This document shows, one piece after another, positions 33,997-42,737 of a DNA stretch of 64,000 bases; the first letter of the stretch is position 1; each line of letters opens with the position of its first letter. The position numbers and the translations under genes are program-made. The stretch spans positions 1,488,001 through 1,552,000 of the forward strand of contig OZ255707.1 in the NCBI GenBank assembly GCA_965277075.1. The letters run 5' to 3'. The notes below the pieces were generated by a model. The model was not told the origin of the DNA, made no database searches, and was given only the letters and a program-made list of their open reading frames with translations. Source of the DNA: Lustribacter sp965277075 (GTDB lineage: Bacteria > Vulcanimicrobiota > Vulcanimicrobiia > Vulcanimicrobiales > Vulcanimicrobiaceae).

Positions 33997-34695
33997 ATGA
34001 TTCGCCCTCGCGCGCTCCTCTTGTCGCTCTCGCTCGCCGTCATACCGCTCGCGGCAATCGCGCAGACGCCGCCGGCGTCACCGGCGCCGCAAGCACCGCT
34101 GAGCGCGGCGGAACAACAGTTCTCGACGATCGCGGCGGCAGCGGTGCAAAAGCTGTATCCGACGCCCGCCGCGGCCGAACGTGCCGGCTATGTTCGTTTT
34201 ACGAACGAAGATCGCAGCGGCGCGATCAGCTATGAGAACACGGCGTATTTCAACTCGCCGGATCCCGCGCATCCACAACAGCTGTGGTACGACGTTGCGG
34301 GGCGTTTGCTCGGCGGCGACTGGTCGCAAACGGTCGCATCGTCCCCCGACGCGCCGACGCTCTTCGGTCTCTCAGCGGCGCGCTTTCACAAGATTCCGCT
34401 GCACATCCATTACGATGTGAAAAGAGCCGACGGCACGATCGACTACGGCTTGTTCGTGCGCGCCGCCGACTTCGCGGCAGCCGGACTCGACCCGTTACAC
34501 CCGACGGCGGCGGACCTGGTCAAACTCGGCAAAGTCACCTCCGCGGACCAGGTCGCGTTCGTCTTCGCGTTGCTCAATAACTGGGACGCGCAAATGTGGG
34601 TAATTCCAAACGCCGCCGGGCCGTTCAACGATCTTAACCCTGCCGTGAAGCCGTCGGCGAACCAGGGCAAATTGCCCAGCGAACGCCAGACCTAA
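33997..34695 (+). CDS. Secreted protein, unknown function
   Basis: The 232-residue product begins with a clean signal peptide (cleavage Ala-Ile-Ala-Gln near residue 22) followed by a Pro/Ala-rich linker. The mature domain has 'TPAAAERAGYVRFTNEDRSGAISYENTAYF', 'QLWYDVAGRLLGGDW' and 'HKIPLHIHYDVKRADGTIDYG', the latter with three histidines that might bind metal. I do not recognise the family. It follows the MocR gene by 7 bases, so it may be co-transcribed with it, and it converges on rpoD with 15 bases between them. Confidence 0.7.
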   Translation: MIRPRALLLSLSLAVIPLAAIAQTPPASPAPQAPLSAAEQQFSTIAAAAVQKLYPTPAAAERAGYVRFTNEDRSGAISYENTAYFNSPDPAHPQQLWYDVAGRLLGGDWSQTVASSPDAPTLFGLSAARFHKIPLHIHYDVKRADGTIDYGLFVRAADFAAAGLDPLHPTAADLVKLGKVTSADQVAFVFALLNNWDAQMWVIPNAAGPFNDLNPAVKPSANQGKLPSERQT

Positions 34696-34710
34696 TCGGC
34701 CGAAGAGAGA

Positions 34711-35871
34711 CTACTCGTTGGACCAGTAGTCTTTGAGCGCTTTGCCCCGGCTCGGATGACGCAGTTTTCGCAACGCCTTCGCTTCAATTTGCCGGATGCG
34801 TTCGCGCGTGACGCCGAATTCCTGACCGACTTCTTCGAGAGTCCGCTGGTGGCCGTCTTCGAGTCCGAACCGCAACACGAGCACCTTGCGCTCACGATCG
34901 GTAAGGTTCTTGAGGACGTCCTGCATCTTTTCTTTGAGCAACATGACGCTGGCCGCTTCGGCCGGCGCGATCGCTTCCTGATCTTCGATGAAGTCGCCCA
35001 AATGCGAGTCTTCTTCTTCGCCGATCGGTGTCTCGAGCGAAATCGGTTCTTGCGAAATCTTGATGACTTCGCGAACCTTCTCCGGTGTGAGGCCCATCTC
35101 GCCGGCGATCTCTTCGACCGTCGGATCGCGACCGAGTTCTTGCAGCAGTTGACGCGAGATCTTGATCAGCCGGTTGATCGTCTCGACCATGTGCACGGGG
35201 ATACGGATCGTCCGCGCCTGATCGGCGAGCGCGCGCGTAATCGCCTGACGAATCCACCACGTCGCATACGTCGAAAATTTGTAGCCCTTACGATAATCGA
35301 ACTTCTCGACCGCGCGGATCAGGCCTAAGTTGCCCTCTTGGATAAGGTCGAGAAAGAGCATGCCGCGGCCGACATACTTCTTCGCGATCGACACGACGAG
35401 CCGTAGATTCGCCTCCGTCAAGCGGCGCTTCGAATCTTCGCCCGAGAACACGACGCCGTTGTCGGCCGTCCCGTTTTTGAGCGCTTCTTTCTCGCCGGCT
35501 TCGATCGCCATTGCGAGCCGCTTCTCGTCGTCCATCGAGAGCAACGGGACGCGCCCGATCTCTTTGAGGTACATCCGAACCGGATCGTCGAGGGCGAGGC
35601 CCGCCGGCATCGGAACTTCCTCGGCTTCGGCCTCGGGTTTCTCTTCTTTCGCCTGTTCTTCGACGATCTCGATGCCGAGCGACGCGATCTCTTCGAACAG
35701 CTCGTCGACGCGCTCCGGCGTCACGTCTTCGACGTTGTCGAAAACCGCATTGATTTCTTCGTATGTCAGCGAGCTGCGCTTCTTGCCGCGCTCGATGAGC
35801 TTTTTGATTTGCTCTTCCAGCGGAATCTGCGGCGCTTCGACGGTTGCCGTCGCGGCTTTTCTACGTGCCAT
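34711..35871 (-). CDS. rpoD: RNA polymerase primary sigma factor RpoD (sigma-70)
   Basis: The 386-residue protein has region 1.1 in a short form at the N-terminus, region 1.2 'DDPVRMYLKEIGRVPLLS', region 2 with 'LRLVVSIAKKYVGRGMLFLDLIQEG' and the -10-reading 'KFSTYATWWIRQAI', region 3 and the region 4 helix-turn-helix 'TLEEVGQEFGVTRERIRQIE'. This is a housekeeping sigma factor. The ATG at 35871 has GAGG six bases upstream, so I prefer it to the ATG four codons earlier. It follows dnaG by 79 bases, keeping the classical dnaG-rpoD arrangement. The region 2.4 and 4.2 sequences predict TTGACA/TATAAT promoters. Confidence 0.98.
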   Translation of the reverse strand: MARRKAATATVEAPQIPLEEQIKKLIERGKKRSSLTYEEINAVFDNVEDVTPERVDELFEEIASLGIEIVEEQAKEEKPEAEAEEVPMPAGLALDDPVRMYLKEIGRVPLLSMDDEKRLAMAIEAGEKEALKNGTADNGVVFSGEDSKRRLTEANLRLVVSIAKKYVGRGMLFLDLIQEGNLGLIRAVEKFDYRKGYKFSTYATWWIRQAITRALADQARTIRIPVHMVETINRLIKISRQLLQELGRDPTVEEIAGEMGLTPEKVREVIKISQEPISLETPIGEEEDSHLGDFIEDQEAIAPAEAASVMLLKEKMQDVLKNLTDRERKVLVLRFGLEDGHQRTLEEVGQEFGVTRERIRQIEAKALRKLRHPSRGKALKDYWSNE

Positions 35872-35950
35872 TGTTGTCCTCACCCCCTTTCCACAAAGTC
35901 GTAGGGTCGCGTCCTTTGGACGACGCGGGTTCTCTCGTTCGACGTCAGGG

Positions 35951-37726
35951 TCATCCTTTCAGTTTGGCGACGTGAAGCGAGGAGTGCTCGTCCCGCAACG
36001 TCTGCGGAACCGGAAGCCCGGCTTCTAAGAGCGCGTCCATTTGCGTATCGAGTTCCCGAAACCGTCGTTGCCGGTCATCGAACGCGAAGCGGTCGATTAG
36101 CCGGTCGAGAAATGCACGGCGTGCATCGGTATCCGTAAACCGGACGATCTTCGAGCGTTCGCCACCCGCGATCGTCGCGAGCGTCGCCGACACGTCACCA
36201 TCACCGCTAAACAACACCAAGACGTCTGCCGGTTGCGCGAGCGTCGCCGCTGCTGCCCACAGCCGCTCGTAGATTCGCCGAAACATTGGCTCCACGAAGC
36301 GCTCGGGCGGGATACGCTGCCCGTATTCGGCGACCAATCCGGGCTCCTCAAGAGCGATTGCGATCACGTCTCGTTCGAATGACGGTGTATCGACCAACGC
36401 CGGATTGACGTGGCGGGTTGCACTGCCGTTGCGCGGTGCGAAATGTGTGCTGTTCACGAGTAGGCGACTCTTTCGAAGGTCGTCGACGTTGAGACCGAGC
36501 CGACCCGCGGCGTACACCCGCCAGCGGTCGCGCTCCGCCTGCGGCAAAACCGCGATCCGTTCTTCGGCGCGCCGTGCCAGCTCCGCGCGCGATCGGAAGC
36601 CGCCGGCGAGTGCTTCGAGATCCAGATCGAACTTGAACTGCACCCAGCTCGGCGCGGCGGCGAGGCGGCCGCGAAACGCGTCGCCGCCGTTTGCGCGGAC
36701 GTAACTGTCGGGGTCTTCCCCCGGCGGCAACGTGACGATCCGTGCGTCGAGCCCTTCGGCAACCAAGAGGTCAATCGATTTAGCGGTCGCCGCCGCTCCG
36801 GCTGCGTCGCCGTCGAAGCAGAGAAAGACGTTCTCCGTCGCCTTACGCAGTTCGCGCGCTTGCTCGGGCGTGAACGCCGTGCCGAGCGACGCGACCGCGT
36901 GCGCAATTCCGGCTTGATGGAGCGCGATGCAATCGAGGTAGCCTTCGACGACGACGATCGAGCCTTCACGTTGCGCCGCGCGCCGCGCAGCGCCGAGTGC
37001 GTACAAAAATCGGCCCTTCGTGTAGACCGGCGTCGTCGCCGTGTTCAGGTACTTCGGTTCACCTTCGCCGATCAAGCGTCCGCCGAATGCGATCGTCTCG
37101 CCGGTCACCGCGCGCGTCGGAATCATCAAGCGGCCGCGATAAAAATCGTAGTGTCCGCGCTGGCCCGCTTTGAGAAGTCCGGCCTGCGCGGCAATGTCGA
37201 GATCGACGCCCTCTCGCGTCAACTCGTGCACCAGCCCGTCCCAGCGATCGGGTGCAAAACCGATGCCGAACGCGACGATCGTTTCGTTCGTCAACCCACG
37301 CTTCGCGACGTACGCGCGCGCGCTCTCGCCTTCCGGTTCGCCCACGAGCACGCGGTGAAACCAGCGCGCGGCAACGTCGTTCGCGTGATAAATCGATTCT
37401 TTTTCACTACGGATGCGCGCGGCGCGCGGATCTTCGGCTTCGAGTTCGACGCCGGCGCGCTTTGCGAGCACGCGCAGCGCGTCGACGAACGCAAGGTTGT
37501 CGTGCAGCTGCACGAAGCGAATCACGTCGCCGGCGGCGTCGCAACCGAAGCACTTGAAGAATCCGCGATCGGGATGCACGTGAAACGACGGCGTCTTTTC
37601 TCCGTGGAACGGACACAGTCCGACCAGATCGTTTCCGCGTTTGCGCAACGACACGACGGTGCCGATGTATTCGCCGATATCGGTGCGCGCGAGAATTTCG
37701 CGTTTCACACCGTCGTCGATCCGCAT
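35951..37726 (-). CDS. dnaG: DNA primase DnaG
   Basis: The 591-residue primase has the N-terminal zinc-binding domain (Cys38, His41, Cys59, Cys62), the TOPRIM core with 'VVVEGYLDCIALHQAG' and 'FLCFDGDAAG', and a C-terminal helicase-interacting region. It makes RNA primers at the replication fork. It lies upstream of rpoD in the same direction and only 23 bases from the divergent HD-hydrolase gene. No ribosome-binding site precedes its ATG, so either the start is leaderless or the divergent gene starts further in. Confidence 0.98.
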   Translation of the reverse strand: MRIDDGVKREILARTDIGEYIGTVVSLRKRGNDLVGLCPFHGEKTPSFHVHPDRGFFKCFGCDAAGDVIRFVQLHDNLAFVDALRVLAKRAGVELEAEDPRAARIRSEKESIYHANDVAARWFHRVLVGEPEGESARAYVAKRGLTNETIVAFGIGFAPDRWDGLVHELTREGVDLDIAAQAGLLKAGQRGHYDFYRGRLMIPTRAVTGETIAFGGRLIGEGEPKYLNTATTPVYTKGRFLYALGAARRAAQREGSIVVVEGYLDCIALHQAGIAHAVASLGTAFTPEQARELRKATENVFLCFDGDAAGAAATAKSIDLLVAEGLDARIVTLPPGEDPDSYVRANGGDAFRGRLAAAPSWVQFKFDLDLEALAGGFRSRAELARRAEERIAVLPQAERDRWRVYAAGRLGLNVDDLRKSRLLVNSTHFAPRNGSATRHVNPALVDTPSFERDVIAIALEEPGLVAEYGQRIPPERFVEPMFRRIYERLWAAAATLAQPADVLVLFSGDGDVSATLATIAGGERSKIVRFTDTDARRAFLDRLIDRFAFDDRQRRFRELDTQMDALLEAGLPVPQTLRDEHSSLHVAKLKG

Positions 37727-37749
37727 CGCTACACGATTCGACGCGACGC

Positions 37750-39015
37750 ATGGGAGCCTTCCTGGACGCCGAATGGCGCGACGTGGGGAAGTCCAAGCGG
37801 ATCTTCGATCCGATCCATCGATTCATCGAGTTGGACGCGGGCGAAGTCGATTTGCTCGAGGCGCCCACCGTGCAGCGGCTGCGCCGGCTGCGCCAGCTCG
37901 GCCTCGCCTACCTCGCCTTCCCTTCGGCGGAACACTCGCGTTTCACGCACGCGCTCGGCGCGCTCGCGATCGGCACGCGCGCGCTCGACGCGTTGCGCGT
38001 GCATTCACCCGAAGCGTTTGCCGGGAACCGCGACTTCGAGGAGCAGCGGCGCCTGCTGCGCGCGAGCCTACTCTTACACGATGTCGGTCATGGTCCGTTC
38101 AGTCACGCCTGTGAGGCCGTGCTCGGGACCCGGCATGAGGCACGCACCGAACGGATCATCGCGCGCGAGGAGATCGCACGGCCGCTCGCCGCGATGGGCG
38201 TCGACGCGAACGAGGTGCTCGCGCTGATCACCGGCACATCGACGCGCTACCCGGTGCTCCGCGAACTGGTCAGCGGCCCGAATCTCGACGCGGACCGCAT
38301 GGACTATCTCTTGCGCGACGCATACTTCACCGGCGTCGTCAACGGCCGTTACGACGTCGAGCAGCTGCTCGCGTCGCTGCGCGCGTTCGACGTCGACGGC
38401 CAATGGGAACTCGGCGTCGACGGTCGCGGCGTCGTTGCGCTCGAAAGTTTTGTTCTCGCGCGGTACTGGATGTTCGCGACTATCTACTTTCACCATACCA
38501 CGCGCGCGTTCGAGCGCGTGTTGCGGGAAGGTCTGCGTGAAGTGTGGCCGGACCCCCGCGTGCTCGATGACGTCGACGTTTTCCTCGCCTGGGATGACTT
38601 CCGCGTCGTCGACGCGCTCCGCACGAGCGACTCGGAAGCGGCCCACGGCTTGCGCGAACGCGTCACCGTCTACGGCCTTGCCGCCGAGTTCAACGCCGAA
38701 CGCGACCTCGTTACCTACGAGGCCTGCGACCGCGAGCTACGCGCGCATTTCGGCGATGCCGTGTGGAGCGATTCGCAAGAGCAACTGTTGCACCGTTTAC
38801 CGCTCGGCGGCGATGAGTCGATGCCGACCGTTCGCGTGCGAGCGGCCGACCGGCTCGTCGATGCGCGCGTCGCTTCCGACCTGATCAGCCGCCTTTCCGG
38901 GAAGGCCTACTGGCGAAAATTGTTCGTCCGCAAGGATAGCGTGCCGGTCGACGAGGCGCGGCGCCTGTGCGCGACGATCGTCGCGACGGGCGGTATGCCC
39001 TCGCTCTTCGGTTAA
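37750..39015 (+). CDS. HD-superfamily phosphohydrolase (dGTPase/SAMHD1-like)
   Basis: The protein (421 residues from 37750) has a metal-binding HD domain with His67, His110-Asp111 and Asp180 (in 'NLDADRMDYLLRD'), the H...HD...D pattern of SAMHD1/YdhJ-type phosphohydrolases that act on nucleoside triphosphates. The family-typical opening 'GKSKRIFDPIHRFIEL' is preceded by a GTG at 37783, which may be the true start, because an ATG at 37750 leaves only 23 bases for two divergent starts with dnaG. The C-terminal third matches the helical extension seen in relatives. Confidence 0.9.
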   Translation: MGAFLDAEWRDVGKSKRIFDPIHRFIELDAGEVDLLEAPTVQRLRRLRQLGLAYLAFPSAEHSRFTHALGALAIGTRALDALRVHSPEAFAGNRDFEEQRRLLRASLLLHDVGHGPFSHACEAVLGTRHEARTERIIAREEIARPLAAMGVDANEVLALITGTSTRYPVLRELVSGPNLDADRMDYLLRDAYFTGVVNGRYDVEQLLASLRAFDVDGQWELGVDGRGVVALESFVLARYWMFATIYFHHTTRAFERVLREGLREVWPDPRVLDDVDVFLAWDDFRVVDALRTSDSEAAHGLRERVTVYGLAAEFNAERDLVTYEACDRELRAHFGDAVWSDSQEQLLHRLPLGGDESMPTVRVRAADRLVDARVASDLISRLSGKAYWRKLFVRKDSVPVDEARRLCATIVATGGMPSLFG

Positions 39016-39022
39016 CTCACGC

Positions 39023-39277
39023 CTAACTCACGCCGCGCTCGGCGGTCGCGCTCAGCGTTCCGGTGCGCGCGGCCATCCGTTCGCGACATGGTTCGTGCCC
39101 GCACGCGCACGCGTCAACGCCGGCGCGACCCTTCTGCACGTCGGCCGCTTCGACGCCGTGTTCGGAACACCAGAGATCGCACGGCCCTCCGCTCACGAGA
39201 TCGTTACAGCCGCAGTTCGCGTTGATGCACTGGTGGTCGGGACCCGCGGGCGGCTCGATCGAAGTTTGCATGGACAT
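39023..39277 (-). CDS. Cys-rich small protein, bacterial metallothionein-like
   Basis: The 84-residue product has 8 cysteines arranged as Cys-x4-Cys-x-Cys, Cys-x3-Cys and Cys-x-Cys-x4-Cys with two or three nearby histidines ('HQCINANCGCND', 'CDLWCSEHG', 'CACGHEPC'). This spacing is close to bacterial SmtA/BmtA-type metallothioneins, so a zinc- or copper-binding role is likely. The start is ATG 39277 (or 39271); GGGA lies just upstream. It is convergent with the HD-hydrolase gene with 7 bases between. No metal-sensing regulator is beside it. Confidence 0.7.
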   Translation of the reverse strand: MSMQTSIEPPAGPDHQCINANCGCNDLVSGGPCDLWCSEHGVEAADVQKGRAGVDACACGHEPCRERMAARTGTLSATAERGVS

Positions 39278-39403
39278 TCCGTTCCCAGGGTAAACGCGTT
39301 GCATGCAGCAGAGCAACCCGGACCAGGCGCCGCTGCGCGAGCGGCCGATCGGCGACCTCCTGCGCGCCGTTTCGATCGAAACGGCGACGCCCGGTCGGGT
39401 GCG

Positions 39404-39667
39404 ATGTTCGGCGGCGCGGCACTTCTCGGTCTGGGCGCATTCGGCGCGCTTACCGTCTTTCTCATCGCATTGATTTCGCGCGCGTTACCGGTCTGGGCGG
39501 CGGCACTGATCGTCACGCTCGTCTACGGTATCGGCGCGCTGATCCTCGTGCGCACGGGGCGCAACGCGTTAGACACTGCGATTCCGCTCGTTCCCGAACA
39601 AACGGTTCAAACCGTAAAGGAAGACATCGCATGGGCAAAGACGCACGCGAAATCCGGCTTGAAATAG
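39404..39667 (+). CDS. Holin-X-like (phage holin superfamily III) membrane protein, possibly truncated
   Basis: The 87-residue frame carries two membrane helices ('LLGLGAFGALTVFLIALI' and 'WAAALIVTLVYGIGALIL') and the C-terminal 'VPEQTVQTVKEDIAWAKT' typical of actinobacterial Holin-X/DUF1469-like proteins. The family's usual N-terminal part ('RPIGDLLRAVSIET') is present upstream in a different frame, starting at the ATG at 39303, and the linking amphipathic helix is missing. The gene therefore appears to have suffered an internal deletion with frameshift; the downstream frame may still be translated from ATG 39404. It overlaps the DUF3618 gene by 37 bases, a common pairing. Confidence 0.65.
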   Translation: MFGGAALLGLGAFGALTVFLIALISRALPVWAAALIVTLVYGIGALILVRTGRNALDTAIPLVPEQTVQTVKEDIAWAKTHAKSGLK

Positions 39668-39957
39668 CCGAGACACGCGACCGGATGAGCGAAACCGTCG
39701 AAGCGATCGGATTTAAGGCCGACGTTCCGTCGCGCGTGCGCGATGCGGTGAACGAACGGGTCGAAACGGTGAAAGGCACGGTCGAGAACACGGTAGAGAC
39801 CGTGCGTGGGACCGTAACGAACGGAACCAACGCCGCATCGGATGCGATCGAACGCGCCGACACGATGGCCGCAGAGAACCCGCTCCAACTTGCAATCGCC
39901 TGCCTCGTCGGCGGCTTTTTCGCCGGACTCATCATGCCGAAAAACGACGGCCGCTAG
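39631..39957 (+). CDS. DUF3618 protein
   Basis: The 108-residue protein starts with 'EIRLEIAETRDRMSETVEAI', the hallmark of DUF3618, has a helical middle with Thr/Val-Glu repeats ('ETVKGTVENTVETVRGTV') and ends in a single C-terminal membrane helix ('LQLAIACLVGGFFAGLIM'). It is probably a small inner-membrane tail-anchored protein of unknown function. AGGA lies a few bases before the ATG. It overlaps the holin-X-like gene, which commonly precedes DUF3618 genes. Confidence 0.9.
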   Translation: MGKDAREIRLEIAETRDRMSETVEAIGFKADVPSRVRDAVNERVETVKGTVENTVETVRGTVTNGTNAASDAIERADTMAAENPLQLAIACLVGGFFAGLIMPKNDGR

Positions 39958-40421
39958 CCGTTTGATCCGGCATTGTCCGGAGCGCCGCCGGGGCGCTCGG
40001 CGATGCCGACGCGGTGCCGATTCGCGAGCTCGCTGCCGTAATAGCCGGCTACAAGCAACACCAGCGAACCGGCAACCGTGGCGAGAATGCCGATGCGTGA
40101 GGCCCACTCGGTCGCGCGCAGCGCGTAGGCGACCGGAAAGACAACGATCGCAGCGATGCTCCACAGCATGTGTCGTCCGCCGACGCGCTTTGCGGCGCGC
40201 GACATGGGCGCCGTCTGGTAGTCGATGTATCCGAGGATGCCGGCCGGTACCGCGGTGACGGTACCCATCACGATGAGCGTGACGCTCATGCGGTACCAAA
40301 AGGCATCGTGCGCGATCGCGCCGACGCCGTCGGTGACGAGCGCGCCGCTCCAGAACGCGACCGGAAACGATACGAGCATCAAGTGTAACGGGTGCCCGCG
40401 GAACGTTGCCTTGCCTTGCAC
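39954..40421 (-). CDS. DUF2231 membrane protein
   Basis: The 155-residue protein has the DUF2231 opening 'HPLHLMLVSFPVAFWSGALV', four membrane helices and the linker 'GYIDYQTAPMSRAAKRVG'. The His-Pro-x-His motif sits at the start of the first helix and could bind metal or haem, but no function is established. It starts at a GTG at 40421. The gene converges on DUF3618 with a 4-base overlap. The next gene upstream on this strand ends 6 bases before its start. Confidence 0.9.
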   Translation of the reverse strand: MQGKATFRGHPLHLMLVSFPVAFWSGALVTDGVGAIAHDAFWYRMSVTLIVMGTVTAVPAGILGYIDYQTAPMSRAAKRVGGRHMLWSIAAIVVFPVAYALRATEWASRIGILATVAGSLVLLVAGYYGSELANRHRVGIAERPGGAPDNAGSNG

Positions 40422-40426
40422 GGCGT

Positions 40427-40816
40427 CTATCCGGCGCCGGTGATCCGCGGGATGGCCGGCTGCGTTCGTGCGACCGACGTCTCGACTTCGATCAACACCT
40501 CGGCACCGAGGGTGTCAAGCGGAACCGGCGCAGGCGTCCACGACAGCGGCATATCGGGAGCCCAGCGCACTTCGAGATGGGTTACGCGGTAAAGTCCCGG
40601 CGGCGCTTCTTCGGGGACCTGTCCGACGAGACGCAGGCGGCTGCGATCGCTGCCGTCGGCCGGGATTGCGCTCGATGTCCAGAAGGTTAGCGCCGGACCG
40701 CCGGGACCGATCGGGCCGGCGAATTCCGCCAGCGGAATCGCCCCGTCCGGAAGCGGCGATTCGAAGGTCGCTTCAATGAAAAATCGTTCCTTGGCGTGAG
40801 CGCGTCGAGGTGGCAT
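40427..40816 (-). CDS. Hypothetical protein
   Basis: The 129-residue product has an Arg/Ala-rich start, then beta-prone segments ('RFFIEATFESPLPDG', 'PGLYRVTHLEVRWAPDM') and an acidic strand 'GAEVLIEVETSVART'. There is no signal peptide, cysteine or recognised motif. It is six bases upstream of the DUF2231 gene on the same strand, so co-transcription is likely. I cannot assign a function. Confidence 0.6.
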   Translation of the reverse strand: MPPRRAHAKERFFIEATFESPLPDGAIPLAEFAGPIGPGGPALTFWTSSAIPADGSDRSRLRLVGQVPEEAPPGLYRVTHLEVRWAPDMPLSWTPAPVPLDTLGAEVLIEVETSVARTQPAIPRITGAG

Positions 40817-40857
40817 CGACCCGAGGATTCTCCGGCGCGCCGCCGCAACCTCACGCC

Positions 40858-41295
40858 GTGATCAGCGCCGCCGAAATCCGCCGTGCAATTGATTCCGACG
40901 CACCAAAAGTTGCGGATCTCTTGGGCGAACTCGGCTATTCGGTTCATCCGAGTTTCATTCTCGACCGGCTGCGGCTGTTGCAAACGCGTCCCGACGCGTG
41001 CGTTCTCGTCGCCGAGCAAGCTGAAGCCGTGATCGGTGTCGTGACCGTGCACCTGTTTCCGCTCTTCCACGCCGACGTGTGGACCGGACGCATCACCGCC
41101 CTGGTCGTGAGCGCGCACCATCGCCGTCGCGGCATCGGCAGCTTATTACTCGACGCCGGCGAGGCCTTCGCCTGGCAACAACGCTGCACGCACGTCGAAG
41201 TGACAAGCGGCGGAACGCACGAACCGGCCCCGCAGTTTTACGAAGACAACGGCTATCGCCGGCTCGATCAGCACCTCGTAAAAATGCGTCCGTAG
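40858..41295 (+). CDS. GNAT-family N-acetyltransferase
   Basis: The 145-residue protein has the acetyl-CoA-binding GNAT core: 'VLVAEQAEAVIGVVTVHLF' strand, 'ITALVVSAHHRRRGIGSLLLD' (pyrophosphate loop Arg-Arg-x-Gly-Ile-Gly) and 'FYEDNGYRRLDQHLVK'. The acceptor is unknown. I start it at the GTG at 40858; a GTG at 40810 would make the start overlap that of the divergent hypothetical gene by seven bases. A perfect hairpin follows immediately after the stop. Confidence 0.88.
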   Translation: MISAAEIRRAIDSDAPKVADLLGELGYSVHPSFILDRLRLLQTRPDACVLVAEQAEAVIGVVTVHLFPLFHADVWTGRITALVVSAHHRRRGIGSLLLDAGEAFAWQQRCTHVEVTSGGTHEPAPQFYEDNGYRRLDQHLVKMRP

Positions 41296-41315
41296 TTTCC
41301 GCGCGGAGCGGAAAC
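41295..41315. terminator. Hairpin after GNAT gene
   Basis: GTTTCCGC and GCGGAAAC pair as a perfect 8-bp stem with a 5-base loop, overlapping the last base of the GNAT stop codon. There is no T-run, so it is a weak terminator or a transcript-end stabiliser in front of the P450 gene. Confidence 0.5.
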
Positions 41316-41345
41316 AATGCCGGTGCGCCGGCGGTCCACAGAACC

Positions 41346-42737
41346 ATGCGTCCGACGCGCGACATTCCCGGTCCCCGCGGCATCGATGCGCTGCGGTTTC
41401 TCGGCATCGGTTCACCCGGCGGTCTCCTTGCGTTCTTTGCCGAGATCGCCCGGACGTATGGGCCGATCGTCAGCTTTCGCGCGCTCGGTCAACGGATCGT
41501 CTTGCTCGACGACGCCGATCTGATCGGCGAAGTGTTGCAACATCAGCAACAACGCTTCAGCCGCGATACCGGTGCGGTGTTGTTACGCGAACTCGTCGGT
41601 GACGGCGTGTTGACGACCGAAGATCCCGAGCATCTCCACCGCCGCCGCATGTTGCAGCCCGCGTTTCATCGCGCGCGCATCGCCGGCTATACGGCAAGCA
41701 TGGTTGACGAGGCAGAACGAGTCGGCGACGCCTGGGCGACACGCACGACGATCGACGTGGGCGCGGAGATGACGCGCTTGACGCTCGGCGTCGTCGGGCG
41801 CTCCCTCTTCGGCACCGAGGTCGGCGACGACGCAGAACGCGTTGCCGGCGTCATCGCGTCGATCGCGAACCGCGGCGGCCGGCTACAATCAGTCGTGGCC
41901 GCGCTCTCGCCGCTGATGTTCGCACTGCGACGGCGGCTGCCGTCGTCGGCACGCTTCGTGTTCGGACGCGAGCGCGCGACGCTCGAAGCCGTCGTCGACC
42001 CGATCGTCGCGCGCAAGCGCGCGTATCCGGGCGGGGACGATTTGCTGGCCACGTTACTCGAACTGCGTGATGACGACGGCAGCGGACTTACCGACGTCGA
42101 CATCCGCAACGAACTGATCACGTTCGTGCTCGCGGGTCACGAAACGACCTCGAGCGCTCTCACGTGGTGCTGGTATTTGCTGGCCATGCATCCCGAGGTC
42201 GAAGCGCGCTTCCACGCCGAAGTCGATGACGTGCTCGGCACGCGCGTCCCGTCGCTCGACGACGTGACGAGACTTCGTTATACGGCGCACGTCTTCGATG
42301 AAGCGCTACGGCTCTATCCGCCGGCTGCAGCGTTCGGACGGCGTCCGCTCATCGACGTCGAGTTGGGCGGGTATCGCGTACCGCGCGGAACAAGCATTTT
42401 CATGAGCCCGTTCGTCACGCATCGCAATCCGCGTTATTTCGCCGACCCTGACGCGTTCGTGCCGGAACGCTGGGCGCAGGAGACGCCGCCGAAGTTCGCA
42501 TTCTTCCCGTTCGGCGGCGGCTCGAAGATGTGCATCGGCGAACCGTTCGCGCGCGCCGAAGGCGTGCTCGTGCTCGCGACGCTCGCGCGGCATTTTCGTT
42601 TACACGTCGATGACGCTGGAATAAAACCCGGTCCGTCGGCGCTCCTACGCCCGGCGCATGCCGTCATCGCCCGCGTCGAACGCCGCCTTACCGCGCCGCG
42701 GCACGACCGAGAAGGCGTCCGAGCAGCGACTTTTTAG
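41346..42737 (+). CDS. Cytochrome P450 monooxygenase
   Basis: The 463-residue protein has every P450 landmark: the I-helix 'AGHETTSS' (263-270), the ExxR motif (Glu319-Ala-Leu-Arg322), and the haem loop 'FPFGGGSKMCIGEPFA' with the axial Cys396. It lacks an N-terminal membrane anchor, so it is soluble. Sequence around the haem and the Pro-rich start ('DIPGPRG') resemble the class that hydroxylates fatty acids or terpenoids, but the substrate is not readable. No ferredoxin or reductase is adjacent. The ATG at 41346 is used. Its last 50 bases overlap the convergent aldo/keto reductase gene. Confidence 0.95.
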   Translation: MRPTRDIPGPRGIDALRFLGIGSPGGLLAFFAEIARTYGPIVSFRALGQRIVLLDDADLIGEVLQHQQQRFSRDTGAVLLRELVGDGVLTTEDPEHLHRRRMLQPAFHRARIAGYTASMVDEAERVGDAWATRTTIDVGAEMTRLTLGVVGRSLFGTEVGDDAERVAGVIASIANRGGRLQSVVAALSPLMFALRRRLPSSARFVFGRERATLEAVVDPIVARKRAYPGGDDLLATLLELRDDDGSGLTDVDIRNELITFVLAGHETTSSALTWCWYLLAMHPEVEARFHAEVDDVLGTRVPSLDDVTRLRYTAHVFDEALRLYPPAAAFGRRPLIDVELGGYRVPRGTSIFMSPFVTHRNPRYFADPDAFVPERWAQETPPKFAFFPFGGGSKMCIGEPFARAEGVLVLATLARHFRLHVDDAGIKPGPSALLRPAHAVIARVERRLTAPRHDREGVRAATF

